From contig NZ_AP021887.1 of assembly GCF_009731465.1 (NCBI RefSeq), positions 1,792,001 through 1,856,000 of the forward strand: a stretch of 64,000 nt of DNA, given 5' to 3'. Position numbers and translations under genes: made by a program. A model generated the notes under the pieces. That model did not search any database, was not told where the DNA came from, and saw only the letters and a program-made list of their open reading frames with translations. The stretch is from Streptococcus sp. 116-D4 (GTDB taxonomy: Bacteria; Bacillota; Bacilli; Lactobacillales; Streptococcaceae). This document shows positions 15,727 to 25,133 of this stretch, piece after piece; position 1 is the first letter of the stretch; each line of letters begins with the position of its first letter.

Positions 15727-17092
15727 AGCTTCTAATCAGCTCCTCTACTAATTCAATATGGGTGTAATAATCGGCGATGCGCACATTTTCATCTCCACCG
15801 TGATCTCGGCTGTTGGCATTTCCTAGACCGAAGGCCACCATTGGCACCTCTAGGGCAGCAAAGACCGTATGCATAGGCCCTGTCCCAGCTGTAGTTGGCA
15901 AGACCGATACGCCCTGTGGATAGAATTTCTTGGCCAACTCGATCACATTGAGAATGGCTGGTGCACTCATATCGCTTCGATAGCTCATCTCTCCCAAGGT
16001 ATAGTATAATTCTACCTTATCAAAGCCGTTTTTGTCTAGTTGTTTTCGGATTTTCTCCAAAACATCATGCGGTTCTAAGCCAGGAACCAAACGAACCTCT
16101 AGCTTGGCACTAGCCTCAGCCGGCAAAATTGTTTTGACTCCTTGCCCTTGATAACCTGACTGAATCCCTTCGATATTGAGAGCAGGTTCAAAAAAGAAAC
16201 GTTTTAGAAAGGCTGCGCGGTCCTCTTGTAAGAGAGGCAATTCCAAACCATAAATTTGGCTGATTTCCCCTGGATTACGTTGGGCGTAAGTGTCCACCAA
16301 GGCCAATTCTCGTTCATTTGGTTCTTGAACTTCTTCGTACAAACCTTCAACCAAGATACGGCCATCTGCGGCACGAAGAGACTGTAAGGCTTGAAGGAGA
16401 TACCATGGAGCTGACTCCACAACCCCACCATAGCTGGAGTGGATATCTACGTCAGCACTTTTGACCTTGGCATCAAAGGTCACAATCCCCTTATTTCCAC
16501 CAGAAATTTCCAGCTGTTCCAAGGCATTTTTGGTCCCTTGTTCCCAGACCAACAAATCCGCTCCACGGAGTGTATCCGCATGTTTTTCCAAATACTTATC
16601 TAGGTCTGTCGAAGCCGATTCCTCCGCTCCCTCCATGATAAAGCTGATATTGACAGGCAGGTCATCATGGTGCTGCATATATTTTCTCAACGCACTCAAG
16701 CGAGCTGTGATATGACCCTTGTCGTCATCAACCCCACGCCCATACATGAAGCCATTGCGGACCGAAAGCGTAAAGGGATCTTCTGTCCAGACCTGGTCGC
16801 CATCCGCTGGCACGGTGTCATAGTGGTTATAGAAAATCAGGGTCTTGGCATCTGGACGCGAACTCTTGAAATGCGCCATGACAAAGGGCGCTGTATAAGT
16901 CTCATCAATCTCCACTTCAGCCCCCACACGCTTGAAAATCTCACCCAGATAGTTGGCAACTTCCTTAAGTCCAACCTGCTGGGCAAAGACTGATTTCTTA
17001 GAAATCAAGGTACGCAAAACCTCAAAATAATGTTGGGCAACATGATCCTTTTCAAATTTTTCAATCTGTTCTTGTTCGCTAGGAAAAACCAT
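15719..17092 (-). CDS. M20-family peptidase of the methionine uptake operon
   Basis: This 457-residue metallopeptidase of the M20 (dipeptidase/ArgE) family shows the metal-binding motifs [11 protein letters not shown] (His-Asp), GRGVDDDKG (bridging Asp) and EGAEES (catalytic Glu), plus a C-terminal His in SRDHGGDEN. The lid domain runs from about 200 to 320. It has no signal peptide, so it acts in the cytosol. Placed between metQ and metN, it may release methionine from imported peptides, but the substrate is not proven. Confidence 0.9.
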   Translation of the reverse strand: MVFPSEQEQIEKFEKDHVAQHYFEVLRTLISKKSVFAQQVGLKEVANYLGEIFKRVGAEVEIDETYTAPFVMAHFKSSRPDAKTLIFYNHYDTVPADGDQVWTEDPFTLSVRNGFMYGRGVDDDKGHITARLSALRKYMQHHDDLPVNISFIMEGAEESASTDLDKYLEKHADTLRGADLLVWEQGTKNALEQLEISGGNKGIVTFDAKVKSADVDIHSSYGGVVESAPWYLLQALQSLRAADGRILVEGLYEEVQEPNERELALVDTYAQRNPGEISQIYGLELPLLQEDRAAFLKRFFFEPALNIEGIQSGYQGQGVKTILPAEASAKLEVRLVPGLEPHDVLEKIRKQLDKNGFDKVELYYTLGEMSYRSDMSAPAILNVIELAKKFYPQGVSVLPTTAGTGPMHTVFAALEVPMVAFGLGNANSRDHGGDENVRIADYYTHIELVEELIRSYE

Positions 17093-17155
17093 ATTCTCTC
17101 TACCTTTCTATGAACCTATAGTCTTCTTTACAATTCATGCTCTATACAAAAGCAA

Positions 17156-17180
17156 GAGGTGGAAAAATCTCTCCCACCTC
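17156..17180 (-). terminator. Hairpin between metQ and the M20 gene
   Basis: The stem GAGGTGG / CCACCTC around GAGAGATTTTT lies about 10 nt past the metQ stop, followed by TTGCTTTTG. It probably lets part of the transcripts end after metQ, giving more lipoprotein than transporter. Confidence 0.6.
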
Positions 17181-17190
17181 CCTGTGTTTA

Positions 17191-18045
17191 TTACCAAACT
17201 GGTTGATCCAAACCGTCTGATGTTTCTTCGATAACTTTTTTCACGTCATCTGTGTGGTAAGCTGCGATCACTTTCTTGATAGCATCAGCTTTTGGTGATG
17301 TTTCCCAATCTTTTTTCGCAACGATGATGTTGTACCATTGTTTTGAATTTTCATCAGCTTGTTCTTTGAAAAGTGCTTTCTTGTAGTCCAATTTTGCTTC
17401 TGTAACGAAGGTATTGTTTACAACAGCAGCGTCAACTGATGACAATGAACGAGCTGTTTGGCTAGCGTCCAATTCAGTGATTTTCAAGTTCTTTGGATTT
17501 TCTGTGATGTTTGCGATTGTCGCAAGCGCAGTTCCTGAAACGTCCAATTTAATCAAGCCAGCTGATTGCAGCAAGTAAAGCGCACGGCTTTCGTTTGTAG
17601 CGTCGTTCGGTACAGCGATTTCTCCGTTAGCTGGGATATCTTCTACTTTAGTGTACTTGTTGTCGCTGCCATTTAATCCTGAATAAAGACGGATTGGTGA
17701 GATGTACGTATCTGCAATCGCTACAAGGTCTTTCCCGTTTTCTTTGTTCCAGTTGTTCAAGAAGTTATAGTGTTGGAAAGCGTTCAAGTCTACTTCGCCA
17801 TCAGCAGTTGCCTTGTTTGGTTGTGAGTAGTCTGTGAACTCTGTAAATTCCAAAGTGATACCATCTTTTTTAACCAATTCTTGGATTTTGTCCCAACGTT
17901 TTTCTTCAGAACCGCTACGGTTAACCGTTGCGATTTTGATAGTTGTTGCATTGTCTGCTTTCTTTTCTGAGTTTCCGCAAGCTGCAAGAGCCAAACCTGC
18001 GACTGTAGCAAGGGCTGCTACACCAAGCCATTTTTTGATTTTCAT
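17191..18045 (-). CDS. metQ: Methionine-binding lipoprotein MetQ
   Basis: This 284-residue NlpA-family lipoprotein has a signal peptide with lipobox LALAAC (Cys23). The mature part shows NlpA features such as DGEVDLNAFQH and IAVPNDATNESRAL. It captures methionine for MetNI at the outer face of the membrane. It leads the methionine uptake operon and lies behind a MET-box palindrome. Confidence 0.95.
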   Translation of the reverse strand: MKIKKWLGVAALATVAGLALAACGNSEKKADNATTIKIATVNRSGSEEKRWDKIQELVKKDGITLEFTEFTDYSQPNKATADGEVDLNAFQHYNFLNNWNKENGKDLVAIADTYISPIRLYSGLNGSDNKYTKVEDIPANGEIAVPNDATNESRALYLLQSAGLIKLDVSGTALATIANITENPKNLKITELDASQTARSLSSVDAAVVNNTFVTEAKLDYKKALFKEQADENSKQWYNIIVAKKDWETSPKADAIKKVIAAYHTDDVKKVIEETSDGLDQPVW

Positions 18046-18127
18046 GATTCTTTCTCCTTAAAAATAATACCGTACTAGTATCTCACAATTTGTTTGATTC
18101 CACAAATTGTTATTAGATAGGCAGATG

Positions 18128-18144
18128 TATAGTTTAAAACTATA
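18128..18144. promoter_or_regulatory. MET-box (MtaR/MetR operator) upstream of metQ
   Basis: TATAGTTTAAAACTATA is a near-perfect 17-bp palindrome about 83 nt before the metQ start. It matches the TATAGTTTNAAACTATA motif described for the streptococcal LysR-type methionine regulator MtaR/MetR. There is no SAM riboswitch or T-box in this leader. Confidence 0.8.
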
Positions 18145-18158
18145 TCCCTAAAAACTGA

Positions 18159-18192
18159 GAAATCACCCATCTTCATCAGAATGGATGATTTC
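18159..18192 (-). terminator. Terminator after the amino-acid-binding lipoprotein gene
   Basis: An imperfect stem GAAATCATCCATTC / GATGGGTGATTTC lies about 6 nt past the stop on the minus strand, followed by CAGTTTTTAG. Confidence 0.6.
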
Positions 18193-18198
18193 AAGAAA

Positions 18199-19056
<858 letters not shown>

Positions 19057-19132
19057 CTAATTTTAACAAAAAAAGACTATTTACGCCATTATATGATATC
19101 TATCTCTGTGATAAGTTTTCTTTATAGTTGAT

Positions 19133-19456
19133 TTAAAAGGCCAAACGCAAGACGGCAATCAAGACTACTCCAAAGAGAACTGTTCCGACTAGATTGCGGT
19201 AGCGAAAGGCTACCCAAGCTGTTGGAAAGACAGCTAAGAAGTCTAGCCATTTGATTTGAGGAAGACTCCCAACCTTGCCTGTCACTACACTTGAAAGAAT
19301 CAAGGCAAAGATAATAGAAACGGGCAAGAACTTCAAAAAACGCTCAACGATCGCAGGCAAGCCCTTATACTTGACCAAGATGAAGGGAATCATACGGGGA
19401 ATCCAAGTCACCAAGCCAGAGAAAATAACTGCTAATAAAAGATACTTACTGACCAT
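19133..19456 (-). CDS. azlD: Branched-chain amino acid exporter subunit AzlD
   Basis: This 107-residue protein has about four membrane helices and the AzlD family's IPRMIPFILVK stretch near residue 20. It overlaps azlC by 11 nt. AzlC and AzlD form a two-component exporter of branched-chain amino acids and analogues. Confidence 0.88.
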   Translation of the reverse strand: MVSKYLLLAVIFSGLVTWIPRMIPFILVKYKGLPAIVERFLKFLPVSIIFALILSSVVTGKVGSLPQIKWLDFLAVFPTAWVAFRYRNLVGTVLFGVVLIAVLRLAF

Positions 19457-20141
19457 CTAAAACCACCCCCATTGTACAACCTAGCAAGGTCGCAAACAGA
19501 ACAGCTAGCGACTGAGACACCACTGTTAAGAGTAAAAAGAAGGACACCGCAACAACTGCTAGGATAATGAGCAGATTGCGGACAGGAATCCGTCTTTGCA
19601 TAATCTGGAATTGCGAAGCAAAAATTCCAATGAACATCCCAACCAGGGCAAAATCCAAGCCAAAGATTTCTGGATTTGGCAGCAGACCACCCAGAGCCGT
19701 TCCGACAACTGTTCCCACAAACCAAGCCACATAGCTGTTGAGATTGTTTCCGTGCATCCACATAGGATTGACCTTGTCTGTATGGGCTAACTCGCCCATC
19801 AAAACGCCATAAGTCTCATCCGTCAAGAGACTAGACATACCGATATTTTGCCAGAGACTGGTATGACGGAAATAGGTTGACGCATGCAAACTCAACAAAA
19901 AGAGACGCAAATTAATCAAAAAGACCGTCATAGCAATAGCTGCCACAGGTGCTTGAACCGCAATCAGTGCCAACATGGCAAACTGGGCACTCCCAGCATA
20001 AACAAAGAGGCTCATCAAGCCCATCTCAACAGGTGTCACATAGGGCGCACCGATAATCCCACAGGCCAAGCCAATACTGACATAACCAAGGGCCGTTGGC
20101 ATGGCCGCCTGCGCCCCCTCCCAAAATCCTTTTTCTTTCAT
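19446..20141 (-). CDS. azlC: Branched-chain amino acid exporter subunit AzlC
   Basis: This is a 231-residue AzlC-family permease. The ATG at 20141 (MKEKGFWEG) has AGGAG 4 nt upstream; an ATG four codons earlier has no such site. Motifs include FVYAGSAQFAMLAL and the LTDETYGVLMGE loop, both typical of AzlC. It works with AzlD downstream. A BOX element lies in front of the gene. Confidence 0.88.
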   Translation of the reverse strand: MKEKGFWEGAQAAMPTALGYVSIGLACGIIGAPYVTPVEMGLMSLFVYAGSAQFAMLALIAVQAPVAAIAMTVFLINLRLFLLSLHASTYFRHTSLWQNIGMSSLLTDETYGVLMGELAHTDKVNPMWMHGNNLNSYVAWFVGTVVGTALGGLLPNPEIFGLDFALVGMFIGIFASQFQIMQRRIPVRNLLIILAVVAVSFFLLLTVVSQSLAVLFATLLGCTMGVVLDGQ

Positions 20142-20165
20142 CTTTCTCCTCATATTGTCTTAATA

Positions 20166-20280
20166 ATACTCAATGAAAATCAAAGAGCAAACTAGAAAGC
20201 TGGCCACAGGTTGCTCAAAACATTGTTTTGAGGTTGCAGATAGAAGCTGACGCAGTTTGAAGAGATTTTCGAAGAGTATA
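20166..20280 (-). repeat. BOX element, inverted, short boxB
   Basis: On the minus strand it reads from TACTCTTCGAAAATCTC through GCGTCAGCTTC, an AACCTCAAAACAATG stretch and the terminal TTTTCATTGAGTAT. The central part is shortened compared with the full A-B-C copy at 30201-30350. Confidence 0.85.
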
Positions 20281-20338
20281 AGTAGGCTGAAAAGGCTCCA
20301 GCCATAGCATGGACTATTATAACACATTCAGGAAAGAG

Positions 20339-20370
20339 AAAAAAGTCTGCTGATTGTAATCAGACAGACT
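20339..20370 (-). terminator. Terminator after the HdeD-family gene
   Basis: The stem AGTCTGTCTGATT / AATCAGCAGACT is followed by TTTTTT on the minus strand, 12 nt past the stop. Confidence 0.75.
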
Positions 20371-20381
20371 CCATTTTATTC

Positions 20382-20894
20382 TTATTTAATCTTGAAGAAT
20401 TGAACAATTGCCACAATACCTTGATAAATAAAGACAAAGGCAATGGTGTAACTAATATAGAGACCGGTCATCAATGGGTGTCCCATCATGATTAAACCTG
20501 CTACGATTCCTAAAATCCCCATCCAAACTAGAGGGGTACCTACCGATTTATCCGTCTTACGAACCTTGAAACCAACGATAGTTTTTGTAATACCATTTGT
20601 CAAGGCCCATAAAGAAATGATAAATGGTACAAATGTTACCATTTCAATAAAGCTACCTGAGAACAAGGTAAGAGCGAGGATGAGGGTAACAATTCCTCCA
20701 AATAAATTCCAGCCATGCTTTTCTTCTGATTTGAAGTATTGTACAATCTCAGAAATCCCTTGAACTGCAAATACAAGTGCAAACCAGAAAGTCATGGAAG
20801 CCAAGCTAATAAGAGGATGTGCAAACATATTAAAACCTACAAAAACTGCAAAAATACCCGCAATTAGTAACAACCATTTCCAAATTTTCGACAT
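20382..20894 (-). CDS. HdeD-family membrane protein (DUF308)
   Basis: This 170-residue protein has six predicted helices in three repeated hairpins, as in HdeD/DUF308 proteins (LIAGIFAVFVGFNMFAHP and the later GIVAGLIMMGHPLMTG are the repeat signature). HdeD in E. coli is linked to acid resistance; the role here is unknown. Its start shares one base with the stop of the TetR gene (TAATG), so it is probably the main target of that regulator. Confidence 0.88.
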   Translation of the reverse strand: MSKIWKWLLLIAGIFAVFVGFNMFAHPLISLASMTFWFALVFAVQGISEIVQYFKSEEKHGWNLFGGIVTLILALTLFSGSFIEMVTFVPFIISLWALTNGITKTIVGFKVRKTDKSVGTPLVWMGILGIVAGLIMMGHPLMTGLYISYTIAFVFIYQGIVAIVQFFKIK

Positions 20895-21520
20895 TATTTT
20901 TCTCCTTTTTTAGAGGAATCTTCCTCTAGTATTCCATAAATCATCATATCCAAAACCTGTGATAATTGATGTTCATATCCTGAAACCAAGTCAGGCAAAC
21001 TGCTATCTGACGAAACAGTTAAATAATAGGAACGAAACATATCCTGAATCAATCGCAGATAGTCCATAGCTCGTTTCTCATCAATATGCTCTTTCAGTTT
21101 GGATTCTGATATAAGTTTTTGACAAACTTGTTCATTCAAGTCCAAAAAGATAGCTTTCTGTGGTGCAATGTCTGCTTCCAATTCTTCTGGTGTCGCAATC
21201 ATTGCCTCAAAGAAAATGTGGCTATGTTCTGGGTATTGCTGATAAAATTGGTGACGTCTTTCCATATAATCAGCTAAGGAGGGCACTTGACCTTCCACCC
21301 CCAGAAACACTGCCAAAGCTTTCTCAAAACTCTCCTGAAAACAAGTTAGATAGAGGTCTGATTTCCCTGAAAAATTATGATACAAAACTCCTTTGGAAAT
21401 ACCATCCACTTTACAAAGTTCATTGATGACAAAACCTTGATAGCCTTTTGTAGCAAATTCAAACAAAGCAGCGGTAATGATTTTCTCTCTTCGTAGTCTT
21501 GTTTTTTCTTCTTTTCTCAT
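20894..21520 (-). CDS. TetR-family regulator
   Basis: This 208-residue regulator starts best at the ATG at 21520 (MRKEEKTRLRREKI). Residues about 10-56 hold the TetR helix-turn-helix (LFEFATKGYQGFVINELC and ISKGVLYHNF). The C-terminal ligand domain is not diagnostic. It is translationally coupled to the HdeD-like gene. A longer 225-residue reading starts in AT-rich sequence without a ribosome site. Confidence 0.88.
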   Translation of the reverse strand: MRKEEKTRLRREKIITAALFEFATKGYQGFVINELCKVDGISKGVLYHNFSGKSDLYLTCFQESFEKALAVFLGVEGQVPSLADYMERRHQFYQQYPEHSHIFFEAMIATPEELEADIAPQKAIFLDLNEQVCQKLISESKLKEHIDEKRAMDYLRLIQDMFRSYYLTVSSDSSLPDLVSGYEHQLSQVLDMMIYGILEEDSSKKGEK

Positions 21521-21616
21521 GTATTTATCTCTACATTTTTTAATTATAAACCGATTGGTCTGAAATGTCAAGCAACTTTCTCAAAAATTTAACAGTCTGC
21601 TGATTGTAGCCATCAT

Positions 21617-21637
21617 AAACAGACTGGAATCCAGTCT
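21617..21637 (-). terminator. Terminator after the MFS gene at 21664
   Basis: The stem AGACTGG / CCAGTCT around ATT lies about 26 nt past the MFS stop on the minus strand, followed by GTTT. The T tract is short. Confidence 0.45.
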
Positions 21638-21663
21638 CAAACATATAATATACACATTCTTCG

Positions 21664-22890
21664 CTAAATGTTTTCACGGATATTCAAGAGTATGATAAAG
21701 GCAGCTAGAAGAAATAGCAATAAAACAAAGCTAACTGCCAGAGTTCCAAAGCTAGTAGCAATGGTTACCAAAGCTATTGTAAATAAGCTAGGTAAAACAA
21801 CTGTAATGGCACCGATAGAGGATTGAACTGCTCCCATTGACTCCTCAGGTATTTGTTTAAAAATGAGTTCCTGTAATCGAGGAGAGAGGATACCTGCGAA
21901 AAAGGCATCCAAGGCACTAAAGATAAGAATCCAGTCAAAACGAACTGCCACAAAGCCAACTAAAAGGAGTAATTGGATAATAAGCGAGGCATATAGGGCT
22001 AGTTTTATGGAGATTGTATTCTTCAGATAGCCACTCACAAGGCTTCCGACAATAAGGGCTGACAATTCAAGGGTGGATAACAAGGCAAGAGATTGACCTG
22101 TTTGTAAATTCAAAAAGGGCTGATTCCTCAAAAACAGAGTAGAAACAGGAACTGTAACATTTATCACTGCTTGACTAATAGAGATAATAAACAAAACCAA
22201 GAGCACCTTATTCATATTCCATATCAATTTTGATGATTGGAGCAGATGCTGGCAAAAGGATTTTACAGAGAGTCCTTCTTGATAGCTAATCGTTTTTTCT
22301 ACTTTCAAGAGGTCTGTTTTTATGAAAAGAATACCTAAAAATGCGATTAAAAAGGTCAGAGCATTCAGTAAGGAAATAGACTGGATAGATAGAATACCTA
22401 GTAAGACTCCTCCTAGAATATTACTGATTGTTTTCACTAAACTAACAGTTGACTGTTTAAATCCAATAGCTTCTGCCAGATGGTCTTGCCCAATAATTCT
22501 AATGAAAATCGGAGTGAGCATGGCGCCTGAAAAATAACTCAATGTGTCAGATAAGAGGTTAATCAGACAAATAAATGCTACTAATAACAAGGAAAAGGAC
22601 TGCCCTGAAAGTGATAAAGAAACGATAGAGTAAAGCAAAAATTTTGCAAAACTAATCATTGTATATTTTAGGACACGATGATGTTGAAAATCCGCCAAAA
22701 CTCCCAGAAAGATTTGCAGAACTTGAGGAAGGGTTTCTGAAATCGTGATCAGTAAAATCGCCAAAGGGGCAAAAGATGCATCTGCCACATAATTCAAAAA
22801 GGCCAGATAAAAAATCGTATCCCCAACCGTTGAAATCCACTGGTTGATGGTTAATTGCCTAAAATTTCTATTTTGAAGAAATACTTTCAT
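21664..22890 (-). CDS. MFS transporter in the vp1-type locus
   Basis: This 408-residue protein has about 12 helices. The start is the ATG at 22890 with GGAG 5 nt upstream (a GTG one codon earlier is also possible). Helix pattern and the LADFQHHRVLKYT loop fit MFS_1 antibiotic/macrolide-type exporters. It follows the vp1 peptide and the CPBP protease gene on the same strand and could be part of that Rgg-controlled operon. The substrate is unknown. Confidence 0.8.
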   Translation of the reverse strand: MKVFLQNRNFRQLTINQWISTVGDTIFYLAFLNYVADASFAPLAILLITISETLPQVLQIFLGVLADFQHHRVLKYTMISFAKFLLYSIVSLSLSGQSFSLLLVAFICLINLLSDTLSYFSGAMLTPIFIRIIGQDHLAEAIGFKQSTVSLVKTISNILGGVLLGILSIQSISLLNALTFLIAFLGILFIKTDLLKVEKTISYQEGLSVKSFCQHLLQSSKLIWNMNKVLLVLFIISISQAVINVTVPVSTLFLRNQPFLNLQTGQSLALLSTLELSALIVGSLVSGYLKNTISIKLALYASLIIQLLLLVGFVAVRFDWILIFSALDAFFAGILSPRLQELIFKQIPEESMGAVQSSIGAITVVLPSLFTIALVTIATSFGTLAVSFVLLLFLLAAFIILLNIRENI

Positions 22891-22961
22891 CACAACTCCT
22901 TTTTAAATTCAAATGGGAATCTTTCCCCAAGGATAGACCGCGATACTACTAACAACCAAAA

Positions 22962-23626
22962 TTACAGTAACATCAAAATCTGACCAATACCATTGTATAC
23001 TATATGCAGTCCAATAGGCCAATAAATTGACTTTGTCATTCTAAATAAGACTGCAAATATAAGACCTCCACCCATATAGAAGACAAAGTCTGTCAAGACC
23101 CAACCGTGATTACTAATGTGCGAGACCCCAAATAAAACAGCGGAACCAAGTACATCTAGCCCCCATTTCTTTCCTTTTTCCAGAGCAGTCATCACTAATC
23201 CACGATAAATCATGTCTTCAAAAATGGGACCTGCAATCACAGGATAAAAAAATACATCAAAAATGCCGTAGCTCCTGTAAAAGTAGGAGCAGCATGTTGA
23301 TAAGAAATTTCATTTCGAGTAGGTGGGAAAAGAAAAAAGGTGACAAAATTCCAAGCAACAAAAGCAAGCAGAGCTAGGAAGGAATAGAAAAGATAGGATC
23401 TTTTAAACTTTCTATTGTTGATTTTCTGCCATTTCCCCGACCAAATCATAACAATAAGAGCAAATAAAACCACAAGAAAATTCAACATCATATCCGACAG
23501 ATAATAGGTAAAGTCAGATAGACCAAGAGCAAAGTCGCTAGATAAAACCAGACCACTGAACTTCTGGTCAGCAATAACTAGTAGAGCAGCTATAATAAAG
23601 TAGTAGCGTGAGATTATCTTTTTCAT
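22962..23626 (-). pseudogene. CPBP (CAAX-like) membrane protease, frameshifted
   Basis: Two overlapping reading frames together form one CPBP-family protein. The first (from ATG 23626, with a GGAGAAAATAGG site) gives about five helices and ends AFLMYFFIL-stop; the second continues PVIAGPIFEDMIYRGL with the ED..R motif, then FGVSHISNH and HIVYN. The break is in a run of seven A (plus strand, 23246-23252); eight would restore MYFFYPVIAGP. The span of 665 nt plus one base gives exactly 222 codons. CPBP proteins in peptide loci serve in maturation or self-immunity. It may be inactive, phase-variable, or a sequencing error. Confidence 0.85.
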
Positions 23627-23655
23627 CCTATTTTCTCCTATATTACGAAATAAAG

Positions 23656-23687
23656 AAAGCCCTAACCCAAACAAAGGCAAGGGCTTT
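23656..23687 (-). terminator. Hairpin between vp1-like and CPBP genes
   Basis: The stem AAAGCCCTTGCC / GGTTAGGGCTTT lies 5 nt past the peptide stop, followed by CTTTATTT. It probably makes the peptide transcript far more abundant than the downstream genes. Confidence 0.75.
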
Positions 23688-23692
23688 AAATA

Positions 23693-23881
23693 TCAATGAC
23701 GACGATTAACAGTGGAAGAATCATGGTTAAAATATTTCTTCCAGAAATTAGTGATTGACCAAGGTGCTCCTAAGCCTACTCCAATTCCACCGCCTGGGTT
23801 AACCACAGTGTTGCCTCCTCTAACATCTTGCAACTCAGCTTCTGTCAATTCCATCGTTTCTGCAAATTGTAAATTTAACAT
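23693..23881 (-). CDS. vp1: VP1-like double-glycine secreted peptide
   Basis: This encodes 62 residues with a strong AAGGAG site. Residues 1-23 are a classic double-glycine leader (ELTEAELQDVRGG, cut after G23) for export by a peptidase-containing ABC transporter. The 39-residue mature peptide has a Gly-rich first half (NPGGGIGVGLGAP), an aromatic/basic middle (WSITNFWKKYF) and a polar basic tail. Position beside an Rgg regulator and SHP, and followed by CPBP and MFS genes, matches the pneumococcal VP1 locus controlled by Rgg144. The exporter is not in this window. Confidence 0.8.
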   Translation of the reverse strand: MLNLQFAETMELTEAELQDVRGGNTVVNPGGGIGVGLGAPWSITNFWKKYFNHDSSTVNRRH

Positions 23882-23956
23882 CTTCTACACTCCTTCAATT
23901 ATTTTTTATAAACCACTTCTGCGACCTAGGATTTGCTTCAAATGTTTTACAAGGAC

Positions 23957-24066
23957 AGTATAACACGGAAATTGGCTTATTTTAGAAAATCGCATATTTG
24001 ATATTTTTTCTTATAGAAATTTCAGATTTGCGATTTTGGTAGATTTGATTATTTCCCTGGTATAAT
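23957..24066. promoter_or_regulatory. Divergent vp1/shp promoters with matched Rgg-type boxes
   Basis: TGCGATTTT occurs at 24029-24037 on the plus strand and at 23994-23986 on the minus strand. Each copy starts exactly 32 nt from its own -10 box: TATAAT at 24061-24066 for shp and TATACT at 23962-23957 for vp1. Both also share CARATWTGCGATTTT and ATTTCC.TG just before the -10. Neither has a good -35 hexamer, as expected for activator-dependent promoters. The likely binder is the Rgg protein encoded at 24164-25027. Confidence 0.75.
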
Positions 24067-24096
24067 AAAGTTATTACTAATGAAGAGGGAAGTAAT

Positions 24097-24174
24097 ATGA
24101 AGAAACAAGTTTTAACATTATTGACGATCGTTGCTGATATTATTATCTTTTTCCCATTTCTAACTAATCGATAA
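24097..24174 (+). CDS. shp: Short hydrophobic peptide (SHP) pheromone precursor
   Basis: This encodes 25 residues beginning MKKQVLTLLTIVAD and ending IIIFFPFLTNR. The basic start, hydrophobic body and Asp in the middle are the hallmarks of streptococcal SHP pheromones; the active peptide is expected to begin at or near Asp14. The ATG is preceded by GAGGGAAG. The gene runs against the rgg gene and overlaps its 3' end by 11 nt. After export and processing the peptide is re-imported by the Ami oligopeptide system and binds Rgg. Confidence 0.82.
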   Translation: MKKQVLTLLTIVADIIIFFPFLTNR

Positions 24175-25027
24175 GCTCTTTGTATTGCTGCAAACGCAAT
24201 TCAAAAAGGGCTGTCAATTGTGGATTTTCTAATACTTGCAGAGATTGGATAAAGTGTTCAATCTCTTTTTGATTGCTTCCTTTGGTTTGAAGAAAAATAC
24301 TCATTTTCTTTAAAAATTGCCATGATACTTTCTCAAAAACATCGTACGGGCGGATCATACTCTCCAACTCGGCTTCAAAGATTGGGATGTAGGAGAAAAG
24401 TTTTCGCTCCATGAGCTCTGATAAGATATTTAAGAGTCCTTGCTTCATATACAATCGATTGTGTACTAACTCTTTAAATTCTTTAGATTTCTCAATTAAA
24501 GCGGTTGATAAAAAGATTAGGTCTTGATTGCTCAGAAAGGGCATGGTATTACAAAAGAGATAGAGTTCAAACCAGGTCCAAGACTCAATAGCATAGAGGT
24601 AGTTAGTCAAAAACTCACTATCCTCCTCTGCTAGCGGATAGTTTTTATCTAAGGAATGGAGTGCGTTTTTAATCACAATAGCATTCAAACGACGATAGGT
24701 CTGCGCCATCTGTTCTTGCTCGACTTCCTCCAACAGTTGCTCTAAACCAGCAATATCTTGATGGGCAAAGCGATCCACAACCCTTCTACCAATTCGCATA
24801 TGTGGAGATTCTTGATAGTTGTTGAGCTTGTGCCCAAACTCATCAAAATTCATATTGATTCCTTGGATGGCTAATATGAGCTTATCCGCAGACAGCATAG
24901 ACTGTCCTAGTTCAAACTTGGACAACTGAGAGGCTGTTAATCCAGCACATGCTACATCTGACTGCTTGAGCTTTCTAGCCAAGCGCAATTCCTTGTAAAA
25001 TTCTCCCAATTCCATTCTCTCAATCAT
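24164..25027 (-). CDS. Rgg144-like SHP-responsive regulator
   Basis: This 287-residue Rgg protein has an N-terminal XRE helix-turn-helix (about 6-65; ELGEFYKELRLARKLKQSDV, LTASQLSKFELGQSML) and a helical repeat domain for peptide binding. It starts with an AGGAGGTG site. It lies next to its own pheromone gene and two genes away from CPBP/MFS genes, as in the pneumococcal Rgg144-SHP144-VP1 circuit. It should bind the TGCGATTTT boxes between the vp1 and shp genes. The exact Rgg144 assignment is from memory of gene order. Confidence 0.85.
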   Translation of the reverse strand: MIERMELGEFYKELRLARKLKQSDVACAGLTASQLSKFELGQSMLSADKLILAIQGINMNFDEFGHKLNNYQESPHMRIGRRVVDRFAHQDIAGLEQLLEEVEQEQMAQTYRRLNAIVIKNALHSLDKNYPLAEEDSEFLTNYLYAIESWTWFELYLFCNTMPFLSNQDLIFLSTALIEKSKEFKELVHNRLYMKQGLLNILSELMERKLFSYIPIFEAELESMIRPYDVFEKVSWQFLKKMSIFLQTKGSNQKEIEHFIQSLQVLENPQLTALFELRLQQYKELID

Positions 25028-25104
25028 CTCACCACCTCCTATTTTTTATATAGTATATCATCATTTTTATAGCTTTGTCAAAATATTCTGACATTTAAGC
25101 GAGC

Positions 25105-25127
25105 AAAAAAGCCAGCCTTAAGCCGAC
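25105..25127 (-). terminator. Terminator after tsaD
   Basis: A stem GTCGGC / GCTGGC (with G-T pairs) around TTAAG, followed by TTTTTT on the minus strand, 7 nt past the tsaD stop. Confidence 0.65.
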
Positions 25128-25133
25128 TCCATT

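Noticed and set aside
17093..18198. SAM riboswitch or T-box upstream of the met genes
   Set aside because: The leaders are too short and show only a terminator hairpin and the MET-box palindrome; no T-box or S-box core was seen.
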